Source: CAYOXX01 sp964408025
GTDB lineage: Bacteria; Acidobacteriota; DATKUA01
DNA: 23,117 nt
Direction of reading: 5' to 3'
Assembly: GCA_964408025.1 (NCBI GenBank)
Contig: CAYOXX010000046.1
Span: forward strand, 1-23,117
The translations under genes and the position numbers were made by a program. Numbering within the stretch: position 1 is the first letter of the stretch; each line of letters opens with the position of its first letter. The notes under the pieces were generated by a model. That model did no database searches and was not told where the DNA came from. It was given only the letters and a program-made list of their open reading frames with translations. Below are positions 1 through 7,903 of the stretch, in pieces.

Positions 1-78
1 AAACGACTTAACGTCAAATTAGATTTTTTACCGCCCCGTCATTCCTGTCTGTCATCGGATTGAAATCCCGGCGTTCTT

Positions 79-1209
79 TTATGCGAACTTCTTGCGGAAG
101 CGCAGGGCGCCGGCTGTGAAGATCAGTGCGCCGAGGCCGAATAGTGTCAAAAGCGAGAGCCAGGTCTCGGCCGGGCCGACGCCGCGGAAGAAGATGCCGA
201 AGCTTATCTCGAGGTAATAAGTGAGGGGGGAGAAGCGCACCAGGTGCTGCATCCAGGGCGGCATCGCCTCCGGCGGCGTCCAGGCTCCGGAGAGGAAGGC
301 GATCGGCACCAGGACGATGAAGGTGAGCAGCATCGTCTCCGAGAGGTTGTTGGCGACGGTGGCTATCAGGAGCCCCAGGCCGGTGGTGGTAAAAAGAAAG
401 ACGATGGTGACGGCGGTGAAGTAGACGATGCTGCCGCGCATCGGAATGGCGCGCCACCAGGTGATCACGGTGTAGATGCCGACGTAGGCGCCGCCGAGGA
501 TGATGAGCGCGGTGGTGGCGATCTTGGCGAACATGATCTCGTGCACCCGCAGCGGCGTCACCATCAGCTGCTCCATGGTGCCGAACTGCTTCTCGTATAC
601 CGTCATCGCCGCGGGCAGCATTATCGAGATCAGCGTCAGCGCGGTGAGGAATTCCGAGAGCACCATGTACCAGGAGTCGTTGAGGTTGGGGTTGTAGAGG
701 ACGCGGATCTGGTCGCGCACGTACGGAACCTCCTGCAGCGCCGCGCCCGGCAGCCGCCAGCGCTCGACGAGCATCGACTCGGAGAACTGCGCGGCGATGC
801 CGGCGATGTAGGAGTAGGCGATTGTGGCCGAGTTGGCGTTGGTGCCGTCGAAGACGAGCTGCACCTCGGCCTGCTGCCGCCGAGTCAGCCGGCGAGCGAA
901 TCCCTCGGGGATGACCATCACCATCGAGACCTCGCCCGCCGTCAGCATGCGCCGCATCGGCGCGATGTCGGACAGCCTCTCCTTGACGCGGAAGAAGGGT
1001 GTGCGGAGCTTGGCGGCGAACTCGGCGCTCGAGTCGGTTCCGTCCAGGTCGGCCACGGCGACGGCGTAGTCCTTGAGGTCGAGGGTCAACTCGCCCGCCA
1101 TGTAGGGGTCGAGGGTCATGGCGAAGACGACGACGGCGACCAGCGGGATGTTGCGCAGGAACTGAAACAGCTCCTTCTTCATCAGGCTCAGCATGCGCCG
1201 GACAGCCAT
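79..1209 (-). CDS. ABC-2 type transporter permease (YbhR-like)
   Basis: Integral membrane subunit of an ABC exporter, about 376 residues, last gene of the five-gene operon. It has the ABC-2 layout: one N-terminal membrane segment after a basic start (MAVRRMLSLMKKELFQFLRN), a periplasmic domain of about 150 residues, then five hydrophobic segments in the C-terminal half. The conserved ABC-2 stretch around EKQFGTMEQLMVTPLRVHEI is present, as is an FLSGAWTPPEAMPPW loop before the last segments. The upstream permease stops at 1209-1211 (TGA), overlapping this start. ATG at 1209 has an AGAGG Shine-Dalgarno 8 nt upstream; a GTG at 1212 is the alternative. It probably pairs with the neighbouring permease to form a heterodimeric channel. 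The substrate is unknown; E. coli YbhFSR is linked to drug and cation export, but that cannot be carried over from sequence alone. Confidence 0.92.
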   Translation of the reverse strand: MAVRRMLSLMKKELFQFLRNIPLVAVVVFAMTLDPYMAGELTLDLKDYAVAVADLDGTDSSAEFAAKLRTPFFRVKERLSDIAPMRRMLTAGEVSMVMVIPEGFARRLTRRQQAEVQLVFDGTNANSATIAYSYIAGIAAQFSESMLVERWRLPGAALQEVPYVRDQIRVLYNPNLNDSWYMVLSEFLTALTLISIMLPAAMTVYEKQFGTMEQLMVTPLRVHEIMFAKIATTALIILGGAYVGIYTVITWWRAIPMRGSIVYFTAVTIVFLFTTTGLGLLIATVANNLSETMLLTFIVLVPIAFLSGAWTPPEAMPPWMQHLVRFSPLTYYLEISFGIFFRGVGPAETWLSLLTLFGLGALIFTAGALRFRKKFA

Positions 1210-2363
1210 CACCCGATCCTCTTCTTGAACAGCGCCAGCGTCAGCCCGTAGACGGCGACGATGAAGATCAACATGCCGAGCGCTTGCGGCCAGAGGTACT
1301 CCCAGCCGACGCCCTTGAGGAACGACTGGCGGGCGCCCGCGATGTAGTAGGTGATCGGCAGGGCCGCCGAGGTGAGCTGGGCGTCCAGCCCCATGCTCTC
1401 GATCGGCATGAAGAAGCCGGAGTATAGGAAGCCGGGTAGGAAGGTCGAGATGGCGGTGATCAGCAGCGCCGCCACCTGCGTGCGCACCAGCACCGCCACC
1501 AAGAGTCCGATGCCGGCGGAGCCGGTGACGAAGAGCAGTGTCAGGAGCGCCATAATCAGGAAGTCGCCGCGGAACGGTACCCGGAAGAGCCTCAGCGTGA
1601 GGATAAAGAGGATCAGGAAGTTGACCATCGAGACGGCGACGTAGAGGACCGTCTTGCCGCAGATGTACTGGAGGCGGGTCAGCGGCGAGGTGTAGACGTT
1701 GAAGATCATCCCCGTCTCCTTCTCCCTGGAGAGCGCGATGGAGGTCATCATCGCCGGGAAGATGAAGAGGGCAAAGGCCGCCACGGCCGGGACCAGGAAG
1801 TAAATGCTGTCCAGCGAGGGGTTGAACCAGACGGTGGCCAGCAGGGCTACCGGCTCCAGCTCCGCCTCGCTGCCGGCGAGGCGCACGGCGAGGTAGCGCT
1901 CCAGCAGCCGGCGGTTGAAGTCGGCGTTGGCGCCCTCGACGTAGCCCTTGACCACCACGGCGCGGCTGGCCACGGTGCCGTTGATCAGGACCTGCACCTC
2001 GGCGTTGGAGTCGCGGGCCAGCCTGCGCGAGAAGTCCTCGGGGATGAGGAGGCCGAAGCGCGTGCGGTCGCGCAGCAGATCGTCGCGCAGCTCCTCCAGG
2101 TTGAGCCGCTCGGCGACGGGGTCGAAGTAGCCGCTGGCGCTGAAGCTGTCGACGTAGGCGCGGCTGGTCGGGGTGCGGCAGAGGTCGACGTAGGAGAAGG
2201 GGATGTCCTTGACGTCGAGCGAGAAGCCGTAGGAGAAGACGAGGAAGATCAGCACCGGCGAGACTACCGAGAGCAGGATCAGTATCGGTTCCCGCCGGAA
2301 CTCGCGGAACTCGCGCGTGGCCACGGCGCCGATGTTGCTAAGCGCTGCGTGCAGGGCTCTCAC
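1209..2363 (-). CDS. ABC-2 type transporter permease (YbhS-like)
   Basis: Second ABC-2 permease of the exporter, 384 residues. After a short cytoplasmic N-terminus with EFREFRREP comes a first membrane segment (ILILLSVVSPVLIFLVFSYG), a periplasmic region of about 150 residues, and five C-terminal hydrophobic segments. The marker SREKETGMIFNVYTSPLTR precedes the second transmembrane block, equivalent to the EKQFGTMEQLMVTPL stretch of its partner. The start is GTG at 2361-2363, preceded by a GGGGGATG Shine-Dalgarno and lying 26 nt inside the 3' end of the ATPase gene, which suggests coupled translation. With the downstream permease and the fused ATPase it should make a complete inner-membrane exporter. 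Family certain, cargo unknown. Confidence 0.92.
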   Translation of the reverse strand: MRALHAALSNIGAVATREFREFRREPILILLSVVSPVLIFLVFSYGFSLDVKDIPFSYVDLCRTPTSRAYVDSFSASGYFDPVAERLNLEELRDDLLRDRTRFGLLIPEDFSRRLARDSNAEVQVLINGTVASRAVVVKGYVEGANADFNRRLLERYLAVRLAGSEAELEPVALLATVWFNPSLDSIYFLVPAVAAFALFIFPAMMTSIALSREKETGMIFNVYTSPLTRLQYICGKTVLYVAVSMVNFLILFILTLRLFRVPFRGDFLIMALLTLLFVTGSAGIGLLVAVLVRTQVAALLITAISTFLPGFLYSGFFMPIESMGLDAQLTSAALPITYYIAGARQSFLKGVGWEYLWPQALGMLIFIVAVYGLTLALFKKRIG

Positions 2364-4323
2364 TTTCCATCCCCCTTGCCCTTTTCTCGATGTAGTGGAT
2401 GAAGACGTCTTCGAACGGCAGCTCGCGCTCGCGGATGGAGTCGGCCTCGATCCCCGCTTCGGCCAGCAGGGCGGCTATCCGTTCGCGGTCTTCGAGCGGC
2501 CGGCGCGAGTAGACCAGCGTGGTCGCGCCGTAGTAGGTGACCCGCTCGAAGCGGCGGCGCAGGAGCTCGAACACCCTCGCGGGCTCGGCGGCGGCTACGC
2601 CCAGCGGCCTGCCGATGCGCCCGGCCACCTTGCGGCGCAGCTCCGCGGGCGGCCCGGTGGCCTGTATGGCGCCCTCGTCCATCAGGATCAGGCGGTCGCA
2701 GCGCTCCGCCTCCTCCATGTAGTGGGTGGTGACGATGACGGTGATTCCGAGCCGCCGCGAGAGCTCGAAGATGATGTTCCAGAAGCGGTCGCGGGCCAGG
2801 GGATCGACGCCCGAGGTCGGCTCGTCCAGGAAGATCAGCTCCGGCCCGTGCAGGACGGCGCAGGCCAGCGCCAGGCGCTGCTTCAGCCCCAGGGGCAGCG
2901 ACTTGGTGAGTTGCCTCTCGCTGCCCCGCAGGTCGGATAGCTCGACGGCGAACTCGATCTTGCTGCGCAGCTCGCTGCGCCCGATGCCGTAGACGCCGCC
3001 GAACAGCTCGATGTTCTCGATCGCCCGCAGGTCGTTGTAGAGCGAGAACTTCTGCGACATGTAGCCGATCTTCTCAGCGATGCGGCGGCCGTCGCCGCCG
3101 AGCGGGATGCCGAGCACCGAGCCCCCGCCGCCGCCATGCGGCAGCAGGCCGCAGAGCATCTTGATGAGCGTCGTCTTGCCGGCGCCGTTAGGCCCAAGGA
3201 AGCCGAAGACCTCACCGCGTTCGACTTCGAAGGAGACGGAGTCGATGGCGGTGAAGGCTCCGAAGCGCTTGACTAGGCCGCGGGCGCGCACCACCTCGGT
3301 GCCGTCGGCTGCTGCCTTCCTGGCTGCGCCGTAACGGTCGAACAGCTCGCCGACCGGCTGCGATTTACCCGCGGCTCCGGCCGCCCCCGCCGCCCGCACG
3401 GCGCTGCGGAAGACGTACTCCATCGTCGGCTCGGTCTTCTCCAGCCGCAGAACGCCGATGCCGGCGCTGCGCAGGTCGGACCCGATCCGCGCTCCCGCGT
3501 CGCCGTCGGTGCGAAGTATCAGCTTACGGCCGCTGGGGATCACCTCGCTGCAGGGGTCGCCGCCCGCCAGCCGCCGCGCCGCCGCCTCCTGGTCGTCCAC
3601 CTCGAGCTCGAACAGCGTGCCGCCGACGCCCGCCTTGAGGCGCTCGGGCGTGCCGCAGTCCAGCACGCGGCCCTCGTGCAGGAGCACCACCCGGTGGCCC
3701 CGTTCCGCCTCGTCCATGTAGGACGTGGCGATGACCGCGGTGACGCCGTCCTCGCGCACGAACTCGTTGATGATCTCGTAGAAGTCGCGTCGCGAGACCG
3801 GGTCGACGCCGGTGGTCGGCTCGTCCAGGAGCAGCAGCTCGGGCGAGTGGATCAGGGTGCAGCACAGCGCCAGCTTCTGCTTCATGCCGCCGCTGAGGTT
3901 CTTGGCCGCGCGGCCGGCGAACGGCGCCAGCCTGGTCGCCTCAAGCAGCCGGCGCTTGAGCTCGTCCTTGCGGCGCCCCCGCACCTGGCGGATGGCGGCG
4001 AAGTACTCGATGTTCTCGTCGACGCTGAGCTCGGGCGAGAGCGTGTGGCCGAGGCCCTGGGCCATGAGGCCGAGGCGCGGCTTGACCCTTTCGGGCTCGG
4101 CTAGCGCGTCGATGCCGAGGACATTGACGCAGCCCCCGTCGGCGCGCAGGATGCCCGCGGCGATGTGCAGGAGGCTGCTCTTGCCGGCGCCGTCGGGGCC
4201 GATGAGGCAGAATATCTCACCCCGGTTGACCTCGAGCGAGACGTCGCGCAGGGCCGCGCGCTTGCGGTAGCTCTTGCTCAGCCCCTCGATCTTGATTGCG
4301 GCGTCCACAGCGGAGGCCGTCAC
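2338..4323 (-). CDS. Double-NBD ABC transporter ATPase (YbhF-like)
   Basis: Energy-coupling subunit of the exporter: two nucleotide-binding domains in one 661-residue chain. NBD1 shows Walker A GPDGAGKSS, signature LSGGMKQKLAL and Walker B LLLLDEPTTGVDP, but its H-loop reads ATSYMDEAE, with Ser where His is expected. NBD2 (from about residue 345) shows Walker A GPNGAGKTT, Walker B LIFLDEPTSGVDP and a normal H-loop TTHYMEEAE, but its signature is LPLGLKQRLAL instead of LSGGQ. Because ABC sites form between domains, NBD2 Walker plus NBD1 signature gives one consensus site and the reverse pair gives one degenerate site. GTG start at 4321-4323 overlaps the HlyD stop (GTGA). A DUF4162-like tail follows each NBD. 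The domain order and operon context resemble E. coli YbhF. Confidence 0.95.
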   Translation of the reverse strand: MTASAVDAAIKIEGLSKSYRKRAALRDVSLEVNRGEIFCLIGPDGAGKSSLLHIAAGILRADGGCVNVLGIDALAEPERVKPRLGLMAQGLGHTLSPELSVDENIEYFAAIRQVRGRRKDELKRRLLEATRLAPFAGRAAKNLSGGMKQKLALCCTLIHSPELLLLDEPTTGVDPVSRRDFYEIINEFVREDGVTAVIATSYMDEAERGHRVVLLHEGRVLDCGTPERLKAGVGGTLFELEVDDQEAAARRLAGGDPCSEVIPSGRKLILRTDGDAGARIGSDLRSAGIGVLRLEKTEPTMEYVFRSAVRAAGAAGAAGKSQPVGELFDRYGAARKAAADGTEVVRARGLVKRFGAFTAIDSVSFEVERGEVFGFLGPNGAGKTTLIKMLCGLLPHGGGGGSVLGIPLGGDGRRIAEKIGYMSQKFSLYNDLRAIENIELFGGVYGIGRSELRSKIEFAVELSDLRGSERQLTKSLPLGLKQRLALACAVLHGPELIFLDEPTSGVDPLARDRFWNIIFELSRRLGITVIVTTHYMEEAERCDRLILMDEGAIQATGPPAELRRKVAGRIGRPLGVAAAEPARVFELLRRRFERVTYYGATTLVYSRRPLEDRERIAALLAEAGIEADSIRERELPFEDVFIHYIEKRARGMESESPARSA

Positions 4324-5432
4324 GAACCCGCGCTGTGCCAGGCGATCGAGTCGTCGTACTTGACGACCGCCTCGGCGGTCATGCCGGGCCTGAGACGTCG
4401 CTCGGCGTTGTCGATGCGGCCGAGCTTGACCTCGAAGACCAGGTTGATCCGCTGCTCGCGCGTCTCGACGTTCTTGGGCGTAAACTCCGAGCGCTCGCTG
4501 ATCCTGGTGACCTGGGCCTCGAAGCGCTCGTCAGGGAAGGCGTCGGGGGTGATGCGCGCCGGGTTGCCGATGCGCAGGCGCCCCATCTCGACGTTGGGGA
4601 CGTAGATCTTGAGGTAGAGGTCGTCGGGGCTGACCATGGTCAGGATCGGCGTGCCGGGGCTGACTACTTCCTGCGGCTCGATTACCCGCTCCAGCACGAC
4701 GCCGCTTATGGGGGCGGTGATGACGGTGTCGGCCAGCCGCGCCTCGACAGCCTCGAGTTCGGCCTGCGCGGCCTCGATCATGCGCTCGGCCTCGGCGACT
4801 GCCTCACGCTTCAGGTCGATCGTCAGCCTCAGCTCTTCGGCCAGGACGAGGTTGAGCTGCGCCTGCCGCACCGCCTGGCGGGCCGCCTCCGCCTCGTTGC
4901 GGGCCGAGACGTGCAGGAGCTCGGCGCGCTCGAGCTGGACCTGGGGGACGACGCCGTCGGCCGCCAGGCCCCGGTAGCGGGCGTAGTCCAACTCGGCCTG
5001 CTCGGCGGCAGCGGCGGCCCACCCGAGGTTGGCCTCGGCCGCGGCCAGCACCGCCTCGGCCTGGCTGACGGACGACTCGATGCGCCGCCGCGTCAGGTTG
5101 AGGTCCAGCTCCGCCTGGCGCCTGCGGTTGCTCCAGAGGGCCAGGTTCGCCTCGGCGCCCCGCCTGTGGGCAGTCAGCTCGTCGGACGAGATGCGCGCCA
5201 CCACGTCGCCGGCCGCCAGCTCCTGGCCCTCGTCGGCCAGCAGCTCCACAACGCGGCCGGGGATGCGCGAGCTGACCTCTACTGTCCGCCCCTCTATCCT
5301 GCCGCTGGCCCGGATGAAGCCCTCGGGCAGCCTGGCCTGGAAGAGGTCGGGGGCAAGGAACCAGACGGCCTCGGCGGCGGCGGCGAGCACGAACACAACG
5401 ATGATAACTCGAACAATCCAGCGCTTCTTCAT
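4320..5432 (-). CDS. HlyD-family membrane fusion / periplasmic adaptor protein
   Basis: Periplasmic adaptor of the exporter, 370 residues. An N-terminal signal anchor (RWIVRVIIVVFVLAAAAEAVWFL) is followed by a barrel-sandwich half-motif with GRIEGRTVEVSSRIPGRVVE, then a long Ala/Glu-rich coiled-coil hairpin (about residues 95-240). The second lipoyl half follows at ADTVITAPISGVVLERVIEP, and then a beta-barrel (LYLKIYVPNVEMGRLRIGN). This is the standard HlyD/EmrA layout; the length matches YbhG-type adaptors. Its ATG overlaps the TetR stop in an ATGA, and its own stop overlaps the ATPase GTG, so all three genes are translationally linked. It probably bridges the inner-membrane permeases to an outer-membrane channel such as TolC, which is not encoded in this window. 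Confidence 0.93.
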   Translation of the reverse strand: MKKRWIVRVIIVVFVLAAAAEAVWFLAPDLFQARLPEGFIRASGRIEGRTVEVSSRIPGRVVELLADEGQELAAGDVVARISSDELTAHRRGAEANLALWSNRRRQAELDLNLTRRRIESSVSQAEAVLAAAEANLGWAAAAAEQAELDYARYRGLAADGVVPQVQLERAELLHVSARNEAEAARQAVRQAQLNLVLAEELRLTIDLKREAVAEAERMIEAAQAELEAVEARLADTVITAPISGVVLERVIEPQEVVSPGTPILTMVSPDDLYLKIYVPNVEMGRLRIGNPARITPDAFPDERFEAQVTRISERSEFTPKNVETREQRINLVFEVKLGRIDNAERRLRPGMTAEAVVKYDDSIAWHSAGS

Positions 5433-6046
5433 CGTTTATTCTCCTGTCGGTCTCCGTCGCCCAGGGCCCTTTGGATAAAGCTCTCTATGAATCGCAAATA
5501 TTCCCCGGTCTTCAGCTCCGGCTCGAGCAGAAAGCGGAGAAAGTAGCCGTCGAGCAGGGAGAAGACCGCCAGGGCGTTCCTGTAGGGGTCGCCGGCGGCG
5601 AAGTCGCCCCTGCGCATCCCCTCCTCGATCACCTCGGCCAGGGCGGAGGTCATCTCGACGTAGAAACGAATGAACTTGGAGCGGAATTCCGGGTCCTTCA
5701 TGCCGATGTTGAAGAATTCCATGAACGCTTTCAGGACTTCGATCTGCGCGTAGGCCTTGGTGAGGGTTTCGCGGATCATCAGCCTTATCTTCGCCGCCGG
5801 CGCGGCGCCGCCCCCCAGCGCGGCGGCGTAGCTCTCCCTGATCCCTTCGAAGAAGTATTCGAAGAGCTCGGAGAACAGGTCCTGCTTCGAGCTGAAGTGC
5901 CAGTAGATCGAGCCCTTGCTGACGCCGGCTGCGGCGATTACATCGTCCATCGTCGTGCCCGCGTAGCCCTTCTCGGTGAAGATCGCCAGTGCCGCCTCGA
6001 AGATCCTCTTCTTGGTGTCGGTGGCCTTATTGTTGCCGGCGCTCAT
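5429..6046 (-). CDS. TetR/AcrR-family transcriptional regulator
   Basis: One-component regulator of about 205 residues, first gene of the export operon. The N-terminal TetR helix-turn-helix is clear: KRIFEAALAIFTEKGYAGTT, then MDDVIAAAGVSKGSIYWHF and KQDLFSELF. The C-terminal ligand-binding and dimerisation region is alpha-helical and less conserved. I chose ATG at 6044-6046, which has a GAGG Shine-Dalgarno 6 nt upstream; an in-frame GTG at 6058 would add four residues. A strong promoter and a palindrome lie directly upstream, so autorepression and ligand-responsive control of the exporter are likely. The position matches E. coli cecR (ybiH) upstream of ybhGFSR. The inducer cannot be read from the sequence. 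Confidence 0.92.
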   Translation of the reverse strand: MSAGNNKATDTKKRIFEAALAIFTEKGYAGTTMDDVIAAAGVSKGSIYWHFSSKQDLFSELFEYFFEGIRESYAAALGGGAAPAAKIRLMIRETLTKAYAQIEVLKAFMEFFNIGMKDPEFRSKFIRFYVEMTSALAEVIEEGMRRGDFAAGDPYRNALAVFSLLDGYFLRFLLEPELKTGEYLRFIESFIQRALGDGDRQENKR

Positions 6047-6061
6047 TTCAAACCTCACTAA

Positions 6062-6075
6062 ACCGACTAGTCAGT
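6062..6075. promoter_or_regulatory. Probable TetR operator
   Basis: The sequence ACCGACTAGTCAGT is a 14-bp inverted repeat with one mismatched pair around the perfect core GACTAGTC. It lies between the predicted transcription start of the TetR operon (about 6077) and the regulator's start codon at 6046. TetR-family repressors usually bind such short palindromes at or near their own promoter, so this is the best candidate for autoregulation. Binding is inferred. Confidence 0.6.
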
Positions 6076-6083
6076 CTAATAAT

Positions 6084-6112
6084 AGTATAGGGACGGTCTG
6101 CGGTGTTGTCAA
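6084..6112 (-). promoter_or_regulatory. Sigma-70 promoter of the TetR-HlyD-ABC operon
   Basis: Read on the minus strand, a perfect -35 hexamer TTGACA (6107-6112) is followed by a 17-bp spacer and a -10 hexamer TATACT (6084-6089). Transcription would start near 6077, about 30 nt before the TetR ATG, with the palindrome 6062-6075 lying in the first transcribed bases. This is the strongest housekeeping promoter in the window. Confidence 0.8.
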
Positions 6113-6193
6113 GGATAATATGCGGACTCCGCGCCGGGTGTAGGGGTACCTGTAGAAGACAGCGGTAATTGGCATCCGAGGCGAAGCGGCGCT

Positions 6194-6301
6194 TCAATGA
6201 ACCCAGCGGCTTTTTCCTTCGCGGATGATGCCAAGCCCGGATGTGGGAAGGCCGATCAGGATTAGATAGACGTCTGCAGGCAGCTTGTATCTAGCGACCA
6301 T
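6194..6301 (-). pseudogene. Short ORF, possible remnant of a Nudix hydrolase N-terminus
   Basis: A 35-codon reading frame lies 13 nt downstream of the selC CCA end. Its first residues (MVARYKLPADVYLILI) resemble the opening beta-strand of Nudix hydrolases, but the frame ends at once and no Nudix box is seen in any frame nearby. There is no Shine-Dalgarno sequence. It may be a decayed fragment or chance. The rest of 6113-6314 shows no convincing gene. Confidence 0.2.
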
Positions 6302-6314
6302 GTTGTGGAGGAGG

Positions 6315-6412
6315 TGGCGGAAGCGTGTGGGAATCGAACCCACCCTCCGCGACACCGGCCGCGGAACTACGGTTTTGAAGACCGCGGGAGCCACCAGACC
6401 CCGTCCGCTTCC
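6315..6412 (-). tRNA. selC: tRNA-Sec (selenocysteine), anticodon UCA
   Basis: On the minus strand the 98-nt gene begins GGAAGCGGACGG and ends ACGCTTCC-G-CCA, with CCA encoded at 6315-6317. The anticodon loop CTTCAAA carries TCA (plus-strand tga at 6376-6378), which reads UGA. A long variable arm is closed by TCCGCG/CGCGGA, and the T arm is GTGGG-TTCGATT-CCCAC. The eight-nucleotide acceptor strand after the T arm is typical of bacterial tRNA-Sec; here the eighth pair would be a G-A mismatch. The length and extra arm match E. coli selC. The organism should therefore also have selA, selB and selD, none of which is in this window. Confidence 0.95.
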
Positions 6413-6421
6413 GAACTTCAT

Positions 6422-6450
6422 ATATTATCACGCCCGGCGAGATCTGGCCA
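6422..6450 (-). promoter_or_regulatory. Possible selC promoter
   Basis: On the minus strand TGGCCA (6445-6450) and TAATAT (6422-6427) are 17 bp apart and would start transcription a few bases before the tRNA-Sec 5' end at 6412. Each hexamer matches consensus at four of six positions, so the call rests mostly on position. Confidence 0.35.
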
Positions 6451-6566
6451 TCGCTCCCGGGGCGCGCAGGCCGCCGTGTTCACGAGCGGTGATGACCTAA
6501 GGCGGCGGTGGCGTACATGCCTCGGCAATCGTATACTCAACTCTCGTTCGCGAATGGGGGAGTCGC

Positions 6567-7493
6567 ATGAGAAGGTTTCTGCTGTTTTCGACGGCCTCGC
6601 TGCTGCTCCTGATCCCGGTTGCCTGTGGGCAGCAATTGCAGAACGGGGCGTTCACCGCGGAGCTCAACGGCTTCGAGATCTTCTACGAGGTGCGCGGCGA
6701 CGGACCGGTCTGCATGGTCGCGCCGGTGGCCTGGGGGATGAGCCACGAGGGTCTGGCCGACATGCTTGCTGGGCTGGAGGAGCACTTGACGCTGGTCTAC
6801 TTCGATCCGAGAGGCGTCGGCAGGTCGCAGGGGATCAGCGAAAACAGCGATCGTTCGATGGCGGCGGTTGCGGAGGATCTCGATGCGCTGCGACGCCACC
6901 TGGGGCTGGAGAGGGTGGTCGTTCTCGGCTGGTCCAACGGCGGCCAGGTGGCGATGAAGTACGCTTCCGCCCACCCGGAGGCCGTCGAGCGCCTGATCCT
7001 ACTCCACACTTTAGCTTATGAGTCTCCTGAGGATAATGCAGAGATCGCCGAGAACTATCCGGAGTTGGCGGCCGCATACGGAAATTTCTTTTCCGACATG
7101 CAGCGGTCGGGTGTGCCGGAGGAGGAGAAGGACGAGCTGTTCGGGCGCTTCGTCAGGGAGACCTACTTCCCGTGGCTGTTCCACGATTTCGAGGTCAGCC
7201 GCGAGAGGTTTCAGGAGGCGTTTGGCGCCGTCGACTTCAGCTGGGACCAAAACCTCTACCAGCAGCAGGTGGACGGCCTCGGATTCGACGCTCGCGACGA
7301 TCTTGCCAGCATCGCAGCGCCAACACTGGTTGTAGCAGGTAGGTCGGATCTACTCCAACCCGATAGGATTGAGGATGTCCATCGGGCGCTGGAGAACTCG
7401 ACCTTCGTGGTCTTCGAACAGAGCGGCCACTTCTCTCCCATCGAGGAGCCGGAGGCGTTCGTGCGGGCAGTAGTGGAGTTCCTCGGGCGCTGA
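6567..7493 (+). CDS. Exported alpha/beta-fold hydrolase
   Basis: Serine hydrolase of 308 residues in the alpha/beta-hydrolase (proline iminopeptidase-like) superfamily. It starts with a signal peptide (RRFLLFSTASLLLLIPVACG); Cys20 might be a lipidation site, but Pro at -3 is not a good lipobox, so periplasmic secretion is equally possible. The catalytic triad is complete: Ser123 in the elbow GWSNGG, Asp261 in VVAGRSDLLQP and His288 in EQSGHFSPIEEP. The oxyanion region AWGMSH and the FDPRGVGRS strand-turn are also typical. A Shine-Dalgarno GGGGGAG lies 5 nt before the ATG, and a TATACT -10-like hexamer sits at 6532-6537. It appears monocistronic. The natural substrate, ester or peptide, cannot be decided. 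Confidence 0.9.
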   Translation: MRRFLLFSTASLLLLIPVACGQQLQNGAFTAELNGFEIFYEVRGDGPVCMVAPVAWGMSHEGLADMLAGLEEHLTLVYFDPRGVGRSQGISENSDRSMAAVAEDLDALRRHLGLERVVVLGWSNGGQVAMKYASAHPEAVERLILLHTLAYESPEDNAEIAENYPELAAAYGNFFSDMQRSGVPEEEKDELFGRFVRETYFPWLFHDFEVSRERFQEAFGAVDFSWDQNLYQQQVDGLGFDARDDLASIAAPTLVVAGRSDLLQPDRIEDVHRALENSTFVVFEQSGHFSPIEEPEAFVRAVVEFLGR

Positions 7494-7523
7494 GCAGGCG
7501 GATCCGAGCAGACCGGCGGCTGG

Positions 7524-7603
7524 ATTCAACACCCCGGGAATTCCGGCACTGTGGTGCCATCGGCTCGCCGGCGACAAACCGTCGTCTCACAGTCCTGTTG
7601 AAT
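7524..7603. other. Inverted repeat with two nested hairpins
   Basis: ATTCAACA (7524-7531) is perfectly complementary to TGTTGAAT (7596-7603). Between them lie two smaller stems: GGCAC-TGTG-GTGCC (7545-7558) and CGAC-AAACC-GTCG (7572-7584). Together they could fold as a three-way junction. It starts about 30 nt downstream of the hydrolase stop and might be a 3' UTR structure. No U-tract follows, so it is not a standard terminator. The rest of 7604-7860 shows no gene. Confidence 0.35.
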
Positions 7604-7868
7604 GGCTTTGTAAACATCACCACATCAATCGCCAAACCCCGGTACCGGTCAAAACTTGTACAATGTGCGGACTAGGTGGGCGGAGAAAACGATAGCCGCA
7701 GTTGCAGAGGCTGCTAGCGCTATTTTCGGGCGCCTCATCCTACCCTCCATAGAAGTACGATTCCGACAGGTCTTGGCCTGCACGCTGGAGTCTCAAGGCT
7801 GAAATAGTTGCTATAAATATAGATATTTACTGAATCAACGCGCTTGCATTGCTAGCCAGTCTTGACTT

Positions 7869-7897
7869 TTGGCAACATTTGCACCACAATGTATACA
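7869..7897 (+). promoter_or_regulatory. Possible promoter of a small RNA
   Basis: TTGGCA (7869-7874, five of six consensus bases) and TATACA (7892-7897, four of six) are 17 bp apart. They would start a transcript near 7904 that runs to the intrinsic terminator at 8024-8053. There is no ORF of note between the two signals. Confidence 0.4.
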
Positions 7898-7903
7898 GGA
7901 AAT

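Noticed and set aside
1..78. Terminator downstream of the ABC operon
   Set aside because: No stem followed by a T-run in the minus-strand direction is visible in these bases; the terminator is either outside the window or absent.
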